Program-made: the position numbers and the translations under genes
Shown here: positions 33,801 through 46,632 of the stretch, in pieces
Layout of the letters: each line of letters opens with the position of its first letter
How positions within the stretch are numbered: the first letter of the stretch is position 1
Origin: Micropterix aruncella
Lineage: Eukaryota; Arthropoda; Insecta; Lepidoptera; Micropterigidae
Direction of reading: 5' to 3'
Assembly: GCA_944548615.1 (NCBI GenBank)
Contig: OX155952.1
Location: 26,910,418 to 26,974,417 of the forward strand
Length of the DNA stretch: 64,000 bases
The notes under the pieces: model-generated
Databases searched by the model: none
Told to the model about the DNA's origin: nothing
Seen by the model: the letters and a program-made list of their open reading frames with translations, nothing else

Positions 33801-36800
33801 AACGTCCGTAACCGCATGGATATTTAGTTAGAAAGATAATTTTGTATTCAAACAACTTTCCAAAAGTAAAAAAATGTGGCTTTGATCTTTTTGAGTTTAC
33901 TTTATGCATGTGAATTTACTATAATATATCCAACATGTATGTAACCAAGCAACTGAAGTCCTCGCTAAGAAACATACGTTTGGAAGATATCTGTCTATGA
34001 ATAACGACGAAGGAAAGAAAATTTTAAAACTCAGCAAAGGGCAAAAGTGCCACCTTTTACGATAATTAACGTTGATCTAGAATTAAATGAAAAGATTACG
34101 TCTTTATCTATTGTCGCCAAATTATTAAAATAAAATGTGTAATTAATGATATGCTTTATTTCAGTATTACTTGCTGCTATTCTTTGTTCACTTTTACCAT
34201 ATTAAATAAATCGCCGCCCCACAGTATATATTTAGTTAGATTGTCCCGCCTGGTTTTGACTAATACTAAATGTACCAGTGGGATTCTATTGAATACGCCT
34301 GCTTTAAAGCATTCAATGTGAGTACTTGGGGCGCAATGCGTTTATCCTCCTACTCCTAAAGACTGCGTCTCCTAATCTATCGTCTAGCACACATGCGGGG
34401 TTCACGTGTTTGTTGAAGTCATTCCAGCATCCCCTTGTATATCTCGCTCCACACTAATCCACAGCGCATTTAGTTTTTGTTTTAACCGCTAAATCGATCG
34501 TCGCTCAAGTTCCCTTTTTTTCTTACTCCTGCAACATCCCCCAAGCTAGACGCACATAAATAACGTAGGGTCATTCGTTATTTTGGCGTGCATGCGTTTA
34601 CGATCTATCGCCTACCCCGCATTCTCGAATCGAGGGGATTTTGTTTTTCAGAACGAGGCAGACGCCACGCCACGGTCTTCGCCGGAGACGTGGATGAATT
34701 TGGGTAATTACATTCACGTGCGAATGATCGAAGGCCAACATCTGATGATCACTTACTCTATTCTATTCTGACATGATTCCAAATCTTTCCATTTATGTAG
34801 CTAGGTCATTACCCACTATATTTCATAAACACCACCGTAATCTAATGTAATAATACGAGCTGTTATAAACATCAACACATAGCGGGCCCCGCGCTCGATA
34901 GTCACGGCTGCGTGGTTATGTGACTTCAGAGGCACATCCGTGGTTTCCCGCGGATGCCACGCCCGAGCAAAGATGTTGTACACTCTTAGTGGCCACGGCA
35001 ACCACGTTTTCTCCCCGCTCACCCGCTTCCGCCCTTCTCTCTTCCAAACCATTTCCAAAACGTCGCAAGCGCTTTACGACGTATACTTTAACACATGTGC
35101 TCTCTAAGACAGTCGAGACGAAATTTGACTGGCGTAGCTCAGCTAGCGGTGCTGTGCGTGGTCGCATCGCTAAATCGAGCCACGTAGCTTCCGTGTCAGA
35201 AGTGGGCGTGTAACGTCATGCGTCGCTGTGTGTGGCGGGCTTAAAGCATCGAAAGTGTTGGATATGTTTTTATTTACGATGCTGACGTAGATAAATCTTT
35301 AGCAATGCGCAGTCTTTAGTTGACGGTGGAAAGTTGCACACTTTTAATAGATGTTCCAAGCCGAAAAAACTCACTACAAACAACAAAATCCGATTTATAA
35401 CTAAGCAGTTAAAAAAGCGCAACTTGTCACCATGACTTTGGTGACCAGTGTTTAACCTTTCATATCCACCTAATTATTTTTTACTCTCAGCGCTGTTTTT
35501 TTAACATCCCAATCAGCTTTCTTTTCTATTTCTTTTTGTAATACTTCGACAGTTTATTGGACCCCAGCGACAAACATTTTTGTTGTATTGTTCCAAGCTG
35601 TGATGCCGTAAGAAATTAGTACAACTATAAGACTAGTAAATCGTACTTGCTCATGGTGGAAGAAGACATCTGCTATGATCTTATTTGCATTACCGCACTG
35701 TAGGCCTTTTCAATGAAAATCTTCATGGGACGCATCAAGCGCAATGACGCTGCAATTATCCAGGCCGAACAGCGTAAAGGAAGCGCGGTGCGGCGTTTAG
35801 CCTCGGGCCGGGCAAATTGTTATTCATGAGGAGGACGTCTGTTTGGGCCTGAAGTGGCCGCGCTGTACTCCCCGCTCTCCAGCCGGCTTTAATTTCATCC
35901 TTTGGTAACCTCATAAAAACGCTTCACGTCATTTGTATCAATCTCGAGTGGCCCTGGAGCCCGTGGGGACGTTTATCTCACAGACATCTTGAGTGCACAC
36001 TTTCTTGCCTAGTATTCTTAAGGACGATGCATACTGTGCGGCGCCAACTGACAATGACGCAAATATAGAATAGAAGCTCGTTTCTTATATATATCACTGT
36101 AATGAGAAGACATCTGATTCCTCGACCAGAGAATACTCATACTTACAAAAAGAACTATTTTACGCAGAGGCTAATCAACCAATGAATGTGACCAGTATAT
36201 TTACATTAATTATTAAATAAGAACCACAGATAAGTAGTTCATCAAAATGTTCTTGATCTTTAAGCACCCTATTTTAAGTCATATCAATTTAAAGTTCATG
36301 TCTAATTATTACGTACTAGATATAGTAGCTCAAGGATTCCCAAAGTGGTCTATGTGGACAGCCAGTAGTCGATGTCCTTGTCAGCGATCGCTTGCAAATC
36401 ACTGTAAATGGAGATTTAAGACTTATACCTCTATAACTTGAAGCCAAATGTTGAAAATTTTGTATCAGGGCATCAGGCTCATCCCTTCCATTGAGAGCAT
36501 TTGTGTATTACTTTTATGTAAGAATTTTACTAGTTTGTGATCTGTTTCGATCCAAATCCAAGTAATTTCTTGCATTGTGTGTCTTGTCAATAACAGGTAT
36601 GAATTAAAATTGTACATATTTTCCTTTTTTTTACTATTTTCCTCTCTACAAAAAAATCCCCTTAATCTGAGCAGCGCTGTGTCAGCCAAAAAACATTTGA
36701 ATTAAAATGTATGCAAATCAGTTGAATGCGTAATTTAGATTTGGTTAGCCAATATTGAATTTATATTTACTGAAGTATCAAAATTACGGTCCCCATACAT

Positions 36801-37904
36801 TTTTCTATAATAAAGCCATCATCGCCCGAACCGGCACAATGCAGCCTTCTTAACCTGTCATATTCAATTCGTAGATTAGGGCATTCCTAGTCGGTCTGCA
36901 TTTTATCTTCGGCTCGGTTTTTTTTCGCCGTCCCTTCTGCCCTTGCGCATACCAATTTGTGATTTCCTGACAAACACATCCTGCGAGAGATTGGCGTCGC
37001 GTCGTCCTGTTTGTTATTTTTCCCGCGATAAATAAACAAACTGACGCGGGGTGAATTTGTAGTAGATAATTTCGTTTTACCGCGCGCGGCGGTTTTGTGT
37101 TTCAGGGAATTCGGGGGGTTGGCGATTATTTATAGTGGCGGTAAGTGCATCAGTGCGGTGAGGTACGACGAGATTCGCAGAAACGTCACTTTCACTGTTA
37201 CAATTTCTTAATTTATTGACAGTCTTCGTGTTTAAATGTTCTTCTTTATTATTGAATTAAGTAATAATAAAAACACATTTTAGAAAACAAGCTTTTATTA
37301 AAATGCTATGTACCTAGCCAACCCTGCGTGCAGCAGCAGCCATGTCATAGTGGACTTAGAACTATATGTAGTCGGATATGAATGGTGTTATACCATGAGC
37401 GAGTTTATCTACTACCAAGATCGAATTATATTCAAGATATGGTCTACATTGGAGATGGATAGGTGTCGCGTCCGCTCTATTATCCAACGGACCATTTGAG
37501 GGTCCATTGGTGTCGCGCAGGGCTTTGTCCTTCAACTCCGGCCGGTCTTCTCAAGCCGGTAATCTTTTTACTTGTCGCTTGGTCCCCTCCTTATTATATT
37601 CGACTCGACAATTTTCTCTTGAAAAGACTCCAGGCGCAGCCTTGGAATCGAAGCTCCGAATAAAGAGCGCGCGCTCTGCGATATCAGGGCACTCAAAAAC
37701 TTTTAGAAATAATAAAATAAAAGGGGCTAGCAGATACCTTTATTTCAAAGAACGACTATAAATGATTGAAACCCTTAAGAATGTTTCAACAGACTTCAAA
37801 CGGCGTTTACACGGAGAAACGTCCGTCACACAGCTACTGTGTACCGTTTATACTATAAATTTATGGCTGGTCGGATTTGTTATCTCGCTTGCTCACTTGC
37901 ATAA
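30891..37904. other. no gene recognised; long non-coding stretch
   Basis: Frames (for example 31695-31946, 31916-32314, 34920-35213, 37308-37761) have no recognisable domain, signal sequence or splice-consistent extension. Patches of higher G+C at 32340-32440, 34880-35240, 35750-36010 and 36900-37160 alternate with AT-rich DNA and match none of the repeats noted here. They are candidates for conserved regulatory DNA in the presumed first intron or upstream region. Nothing else can be supported. Confidence 0.4.
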
Positions 37905-38590
37905 AGTATTTATTTATTTATTTATTTATTTTCATAACAAATCAACATTACAGTTTCTACCAATCCTTTGATATGCAATATACACATAAATATAAAAAAA
38001 AATAATAGAATTCTTTCAAGTACATACATAACATGTTTAATTAAGCGTTAAATACAAATACCGGCATTAAGAATAGAAAAACTTACAAACTTACAGTACA
38101 TAAGAGTGAAAACAGTTTATATTATTCTGCCATAAACAAGTAGCGCAATGCCCACACCTTGAAGAGATGCGGGCTCGCTGTAAAAATATGAAAGTCTGGC
38201 GCTGTCGAACATAGCGCATTTATGTGCCGCAAAGCTCGTGTAAGCAGACTCCATCGACTTAGGTTGGTGCGCGAGGACGGCTCCGCAAATAGATTATGAA
38301 TGCGAGCACGATTATAATTGTCCGGGACAAAGAGACAAATCTTCGCTAGCATGCTAGGATTATCAACTCTTCCCCTAATCAGCTTGAAAACGTAGGCCAT
38401 GGCGAGCATTTCTCTACGCAACTTAAGAGAGTTATAGCCCACCATGCCTAGTAGGAAACTAGTAGGGTATAAGTACGGATAATATCCGTACTGCTTAAAA
38501 TATATAAAATGTAAAGTATGTCGTTGATGGAACGTAATTATTCTGTCATTCGGCAAAACGTATTGAAAGTCTAAAATTTTAATTGTTGAA
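37905..38590 (-). pseudogene. 5'-truncated LINE, reverse transcriptase C-terminal tail
   Basis: The - strand frame 38556-38122 (144 codons) resembles the C-terminal part of jockey/CR1-like reverse transcriptases: the RRxMLAMAYVFKLIRGRVDNP block, then LAKICLFVPDN, a short basic section and a hydrophobic end. The catalytic reverse transcriptase is absent. Beyond the stop, on the - strand, the sequence ends in an (AAAT)n-type tail (tttatttattta at about 37908-37932 on +). It is a 3'-end insertion without function. Confidence 0.65.
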
Positions 38591-39830
38591 TGCCAGCAGA
38601 CCTTTATTTGTTGGATTCGACCGACGGCCGATGCCAGGTCTATATGTATATTTATACATTAATGCTTGGATGCAATTTGACGCATAAGCAGCGTTCCATC
38701 CTTTCTACCGCGAAGGAGATATGCAACTCCATAGCATATGCTTCGCCTCGCAAAACATTGCACATCGCACTTCGAGTATCGTATTTATTCCCTACAATAA
38801 ATTATATTTTTCTCAAATCATTCTGAATGTCCCCCGTGTGTCGTTCTGCGCGCTAGTACTACTGGCGGCTGCATTATGTGTTTCGCCCCTCGGGATATTT
38901 CTGCAGCGAGTGAATGACGTCCGCATTCACACGGATCCCATTCACAGCGACGAGGTGTTGTGATTTTCTTTGACACCTGTGTAAAATTTCTCGATTTCGA
39001 TTTTTGCAAAGGCTTTTATGCGAAGTGGGATGATGGCAGATGGCATTGCATTCTCGAAGCCGTTTGAATTGAATTGGTAGGTAGTGCTTTAATAGTCAAA
39101 ATCAAAGACAGTATTGAAATGTACCCAAGCACTATAGTTCTTTGTGATGGATATTAAAAGTACAATTCTGCAATGCAACACAATATTGTAATGCATTATT
39201 CGCGTCATCAGATACAAATTGAGGACCGTTTTCTCAAAGTGACATATCAGGATTATTTTCAAAAATGAGTTTCTAATGGTCTCATGTGCTTCTCTCAGAG
39301 CCGGAGACATCAGTGAACAGAACTTACTAGAAAAAGATACAAAAACTTATTTTTGGCAGTCGCAGAATGTGAGTTTTTCCAAAGTGATACATCATCCATA
39401 GATAATCTTTGATTCTGTAAAAAAAATACATTAGCGAAGATCTTAATACACAGACAATTTAGGAAATAATAATAAAAAGACCAAACCAAGATAATTCAAT
39501 TTACCGTCGGAGATTTTGTCCAATTGATACATTACTACAAAAGTATCATTTTGACAAAAGCTCGCAATTTTATAACTAAGATAAATAGATTGATATTTAT
39601 AATTATCAGTATACGTTTAGATTTATTGATATCTGGCTTTAGAACATACAATTATTTCTTTAATTTAAATTTAAATTCTTAGGAAACGTTTTATGAATAA
39701 AAATGTCCATCCTGTGAAAAAAGATTTTTCATGATGTATCATTTAATTACAGTAAACATTCCTTAATCGTGCACGCATGCCGATTCATATAGAAATACAT
39801 TTGTCTTGAAGCCATACTAGAATATACCGC
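38591..39830. other. no gene recognised
   Basis: Open frames around 38590-39010 overlap on both strands without domains. The rest is AT-rich with no repeat structure noted. Confidence 0.4.
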
Positions 39831-39834
39831 GGGA

Positions 39835-40560
39835 GTAAGAAGGTGGACGCGGATATCAACCTCCATAAGAACTACCCCAACCACCGTATCTATATCCACT
39901 CAAATAGCAAGGCAGCTTTTATCGCACTAGCCTCGAATACAGATGGGTTCCTGGCCATGCAGGAATTGAGGGAAATAAAAAAGCCGACGAACATGCTAAG
40001 ACGGGAGCAAAGGGAATGTTATACGGCCCTGAACCTTTCTGTGGCGTACCGAAAAGCTTTGCAAACCTAATGCTCAAAAAAATATGTTTAGAAGAATCCG
40101 TCAACCACTGGAACAACACGCCAGGGTTGAATCATTCCAAAGCGCTAATTAAGGCTTACGACCGTAAGACTGCCCGTGAAGCCTTATCGCTAAATAGGAA
40201 CAATCTACGCATACTGGTGATAGCGGGGTATTGTGGCCTGAACAAACACATGCACAACCTCAAGATCCGGAACAGGAAAATGTGCAGGTTCTGCCAAGGG
40301 GCAGAAGAAACTCCTGCACCTCATGTGCGAGTGTGGCCCGCTGATGCGTAAAAGATACACCCACTTGGGTGTCATTACCTCCAATCTAACGAGGTAAAAC
40401 AATTTGGCGCCAAAAGCCTGTTGCGGTTTTTAAATGACACGAGGCTTAGCGCAGAACTATAGTAGGTGGCGAACACAATAGATCAGCAATGGTCGCAGTG
40501 TTATATGGCTCTTTATAGGACCTTAGAAAAGCCCCACACAACAAATAAAAAATAAATAAA
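39835..40560 (+). pseudogene. LINE 3' fragment with RNase H and zinc-knuckle remnants (I/R1/jockey group)
   Basis: It reads IYIHSNSKAAFIAL (RNase H Asp/Ser strand; usual form I.SDS.AA), then in the next frame VPGHAGIEGNKKADEHAK, the typical RNase H C-terminal block. These are followed by a long tail and CRFC...H...C (CRFCQGAEET then LHLMCECG), the C-terminal CCHC knuckle of I/R1-type elements. About 25 residues are missing between the two RNase H blocks (near 39945). Frame changes occur near 39950 and 40310. An A-rich tail (aaataaaaaataaataaa) closes it near 40560. No reverse transcriptase is present. Confidence 0.75.
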
Positions 40561-40587
40561 AAAGGTGGACTGTGATTAGAAAGAGAT

Positions 40588-40751
40588 TAGAAAGAGATAG
40601 CTGCATATGGACCCCTATGTATCCTTGTCTAGTCGCGCATGTGCGTGTATCATTCTTTAATTGAGTATATTAATTAATTGCGAATAATGTCCCGCGCATG
40701 CGCGACTAAACAAGGATAGAGGGGGGGTCCATACGCAGCTTTCTCTTTCTA
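40588..40751. mobile_element. 164-bp MITE with long inverted repeats
   Basis: The left arm 'tagaaagagatagctgc', 'atatggacccc', 'tatccttgtctagtcgcgc' is mirrored on the right as 'gcgcgactaaacaaggata', 'ggggtccatacgcagc', 'tttctctttcta'. The arms are about 60 bp with few mismatches and the centre is about 40 bp AT-rich. There is no coding capacity. The direct duplication 'gattagaaagaga' occurs at the left edge. The superfamily is unknown. Confidence 0.7.
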
Positions 40752-42944
40752 TTCCTTTATCGATTTCTCAGGCTGGTCGCGTGGTCTATTCCAGTATGTT
40801 TATGGTTTTGATTAATGGTTTTACTATATTTATCAGGTAAGTACCTAAGTTGACATGACAATAATAAGTAAGCGTTTATTGTAGGTAATAAATCTAACAG
40901 TAATAAGGAACCACCCAATGGTTAAAAGAATATGGGAGACACTATGACAATTCCGGAGAAAGGTTGCGAAAAACCAATTAAAAAAACACCACCCAACCAG
41001 ATAACTTCTAAGTTGTTACTGCAATCAACATGAACCAATTTGAAAAACCCACAATAATTTAACCTCTAATATAGTTGAAGAGCAAATACCCAAAAATAAT
41101 GTTTTTAATTGTTTTTTTGGCTGACACGAGTCGCTAATGGCGTGGGAGTGTCCGGTCTGCGTTTACAATTCTAAAATTATCGCCACCTTGAAGTCTCGAC
41201 AATATTTTAACTGCAGAATCCGTAACTGGTTGACCGCGTACGTTGCCATGTCGCTGCTATTGACTTCTGTCATATCGTAGAAGAAAAAAGACTAGTAATG
41301 TAAATGAATCCCCCCATTCCTAGTAAGGTTTAATTAAAAATGTCAACTCGTTCGTCTCTAGCAGTGCCGGGCACCTTAAATAGAACCGTGGGCCTATCCT
41401 ACTCGGTTTTTCAGTCACGACCGCTTTTGATGGAGGTTCTTTTTTCTCGGAATGAACGTGATTCTCCTGTAGATGGACAAACACGTCTAGGCGGACATTC
41501 TTCTCCGTTTGTGACGTGCGCTCGTTCCGTATCACTCATATTTTATATAGTCACGTCATATTTTTAACCGACAAAAATGTTGACGGCTGATTCTTCTTCA
41601 TATAAAATAGAAACCTCGTTAATATTTGAGGAGCTGGCTAACAAAACCGGTATTGTCAAAAAAATATTTTTTTACAAGGGAGACGAAAAACTAGAAGATT
41701 CATATGGAGATATTTTTTTAGTTTATTTTAACAACGTTTTTAAATAATACGGGTATTTTAAATATTTTAACATAATATTTGAAAATACAACTGGATTGAA
41801 AACGTTAACTTTGTCCGGTTTAAATTTAATTGACTGTTTCAACGGCTTTTTTAAAGCACTTCTGTCTGGTTACTAAATAAAAGTTTATTTAGGATCGATA
41901 GATATAACTCTTTAGTATACTGAACGAAGAAAAAACATTTCGTTATTGCATGGATAGGTCAGGTTTTGTTCGTTTAAGAGCCGTATCACATATTTTTTCC
42001 AGAAAGGCAAGAAAAGTGGATTTTTGGCGTTCTAATTCCAAGAAATAAAGAGATTTCTACAAACTTTAATTACTGAATTACCTGGACCATTTCTTGATGT
42101 TGACCATAGCGGCCTTTAATTTTAGATGTAACGAATATTATTTACTTATTCAGCCCATTTTCCGAAAGTCGTTATTCGTAAAACGCTCGGAAGGCAAACT
42201 TTGAGCTCCTTAATACAGTAATATCACTACAACGAAAACCGTATACAATTTTTTTTTATGTCCGTCATGTATTCTTGATGTACACTACGGCTTTATTTTT
42301 TCGTTTTTTGACCACATATCCAAGGTATACATTACTTACAATTACACAAAATTAAAAAAAAATCTTCCTGTATCATTCTAATTTTCTCAGAAATAAAATA
42401 AGATTCTTATATAATACTTATACTATATTAAAGTTCACTCTTTTAGCAATACGACATAATATAAATTATTGTCATTAGAAAGGAGAAAACACTGCAAAAA
42501 ACAATTAGAAATTGTGTATATATTTGCTTGCGCAAGCGAAGAGCGCTCAGTGCCGCGGTTTTCTCCCAGGGTTGAATAGTTATTTATTTATTTATTTATT
42601 TATCCTATCTTTTATAGTTACATCCAAAAAAAAATGCGTTAATTTTTTCAACTCATTTTAAAAGAATACCTACGCTATTTTGTAATACGGCTCTTAAGAA
42701 ATTCCTATTATACAGGACTTATAAGGTGTAAAGAGATTTATCAAGCTAATGGTTGCACCTCGCTGCAAACTAAATAACATATATGGTGGTGTGCTAGAAA
42801 AATGGTTGCGATCACAGAAGTACCGATCCTTTTTAGTTATGACACCGTTCTAGAATTAGGTACATATAACTACACGTTAAATGCCTATAGTCAGCTACAA
42901 GAATGTGTCAAATATTTTGTTTTAATATGTGTCCATAAGTGGAG
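40752..42944. other. no gene recognised
   Basis: AT-rich sequence with a (tta)n-like tract (ttatttatttatttattta near 42583-42602). Frames at 41320-41567 on both strands show no domain. Confidence 0.4.
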
Positions 42945-43187
42945 CCCGAACGGTTCCATACAGCTTGGGCTGGAAAGTCAGTTTATTCTGTTGGCCGGCC
43001 CTACTCTTGGTTCAGCTCCTATCTAGAAACCTACTCGAAGAGGTGAATTCCCGTAAATTACGTCGTACGGGCCTCAATGCACTCCGCCCGCACTTGTAAC
43101 TGTTTACAAGTGCGGGCGGAGTGGGATTACCGGGGGAATCTGGAAACGTAGTTTCCTAAGTTAGAAACGTAGTTTCCTAACCCGCAC
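42945..43187 (+). repeat. dispersed repeat 'family A', left half of a copy split by a LINE
   Basis: Carries 'acagcttgggctgg', 'tcagctcctatctagaaacc', 'tactcgaagagg' and ends at 'gtttcctaag'. The family continues at 46243 with 'cagcggggcagatgttgacc'. Between the two halves lie a LINE relic and a Tc1 element. A local duplication of 'gaaacgtagtttcctaa' sits at the break. A hairpin 'cactccgcccgcacttgta' with its inverse occurs at 43080-43123. Confidence 0.6.
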
Positions 43188-43971
43188 CGGCTACAATGGA
43201 GCACCCACATAATGGAGCTGTCGGCAAAAGTTAGGAAACTCACGTATATTTTCAAAGACCTTAGAGGCATTCTGGACCAAAGGACACTTAAGATAGTATA
43301 CCATGCTCTGTGCCAATCTATCCTAACCTATGTGATCATAGGGTGGGGAGGTGCAGCGAAAATTCATATAGAGCCCTTGATTAGAGCTCAAAAGCTAATA
43401 CTTAAAATTATAAAGAGAAAGCCTTGGAGATACTCTCAGATGATCTCTACAGAGAATATAACGTGCTAGATGTACCACAACTATACGTATCAAACTAATT
43501 TAGAGACCGCAATAAGAACTCAGCAAACAATCTGCACGCGGCAATCTCGAACTATACATTTTGACGTCCCTCGAATGCAGACCACTTTTGGGCAGAGGCA
43601 TTTTGTGTACATAGCCCCCAGGATCTTTAATATGCGAGATGAAGATTTAAAAATGTATGTGCCGAAGTCTTCTTCTTCTTTTAAAGCCAAAATTGATTCC
43701 TGGCTAAAACATGACGCCCGGCAAAATATCCACAAATTAATATACCGAGACAGTTCCCATCAGTAAATCTTATTATTATTATTATTTTCTTTGACTTTTT
43801 TTATTTATTACTATTACTTATTCATAAATTTTGGTGACTATTGTTTGATATTATTTGACATTTTATTTTATTTTATTTTTATTTTATTAACACGATTATT
43901 TATTTTTGTGTTTTATTTCTTATTGTGATCATTAGTTAGTGATTATTAGTTATAATTTGTAATGGTGACGG

Positions 43972-43972
<1 letters not shown>

Positions 43973-44046
<74 letters not shown>
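43973..44046. repeat. (TA)n microsatellite, left part
   Basis: About 36 TA units directly left of the Tc1 element. The array resumes right of it at 45747-45980. Confidence 0.9.
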
Positions 44047-45983
<1,937 letters not shown>

Positions 45984-46242
45984 CTTTTCCTTTTTATTTA
46001 TTTTTTTTATTTTTTTTATTATTCATTGCCGAATATATGTGATATAAAAACTAGAGATCTAGCTGCCCTGGAACAAGTCCTGGCACTTAGTTGGGCAGCA
46101 GCAGTACTTAAATGCTAATGCTCATATCGGCCGTGTTTAATTTTAATTTTAATTATATATTTTTTTTATTGATATGATTATTAGTGATACTTATGCACTG
46201 TTAATGAATTGTTAAATTAATTAATTAAATAAATAAATAAAT

Positions 46243-46350
46243 AAGTCAGCGGGGCAGATGTTGACCATGTGTCACCTACCTTTAGAATGACACGAATCGG
46301 GTCGAGAATCATTTAAATCGCTCACACCAGTTAAAGTGGTCCAGTGGTTT
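46243..46350 (+). repeat. dispersed repeat 'family A', right half of the split copy
   Basis: Starts 'cagcggggcagatgttgacc' and continues 'tgtgtcacctacc' and 'agaatgacacgaatcgg', collinear with the 26540-26580 part of the family. It joins logically to 43187. Confidence 0.5.
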
Positions 46351-46394
46351 GCTTAATGCCTTCGCTGTTTGAGGTAGGACTCTGCTAGGCAATG

Positions 46395-46632
46395 GTGGAA
46401 CTGTATCAGAGATTGTTTCATATGAAATTGAAGAGTATCGCGGTTGTTTGACATTATAAATAAGTTAAAAAAAAACGAATTTACCGCGTGAAGTTCGTAA
46501 CATCCAACGTTTCGGTGACGTTCCAGCCGCCGTTGTCTTGGGTAGACTGTCTACCCTAGACAACGGCGGCTGCAGCGTCGCCGAAACGTCGAATGTTACA
46601 AACTTCACGCGGTAAATTCGTTTTTTTATCAT
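46395..46632. repeat. Penelope-like end in a near-perfect 159-bp palindrome
   Basis: From 46469 to 46627 the arms 'aaacgaatttaccgcgtgaa', 'cgtttcggtgacgtt', 'gccgccgttgtctt' and their inverse meet at 46548. The left flank 'ttgaagagtatcgcggttg' matches the flank of the 3.7 kb palindrome. The arm is the same sequence as the PLE end at 59420-59500. Confidence 0.7.

Noticed and set aside
37107..37139. Mini-exon between 'gtgtttcag' and 'gcg|gtaagt' as a missing receptor exon
   Set aside because: Splice-like edges only. The peptide is not signal-like and does not end in the Gly codon needed before 51977.
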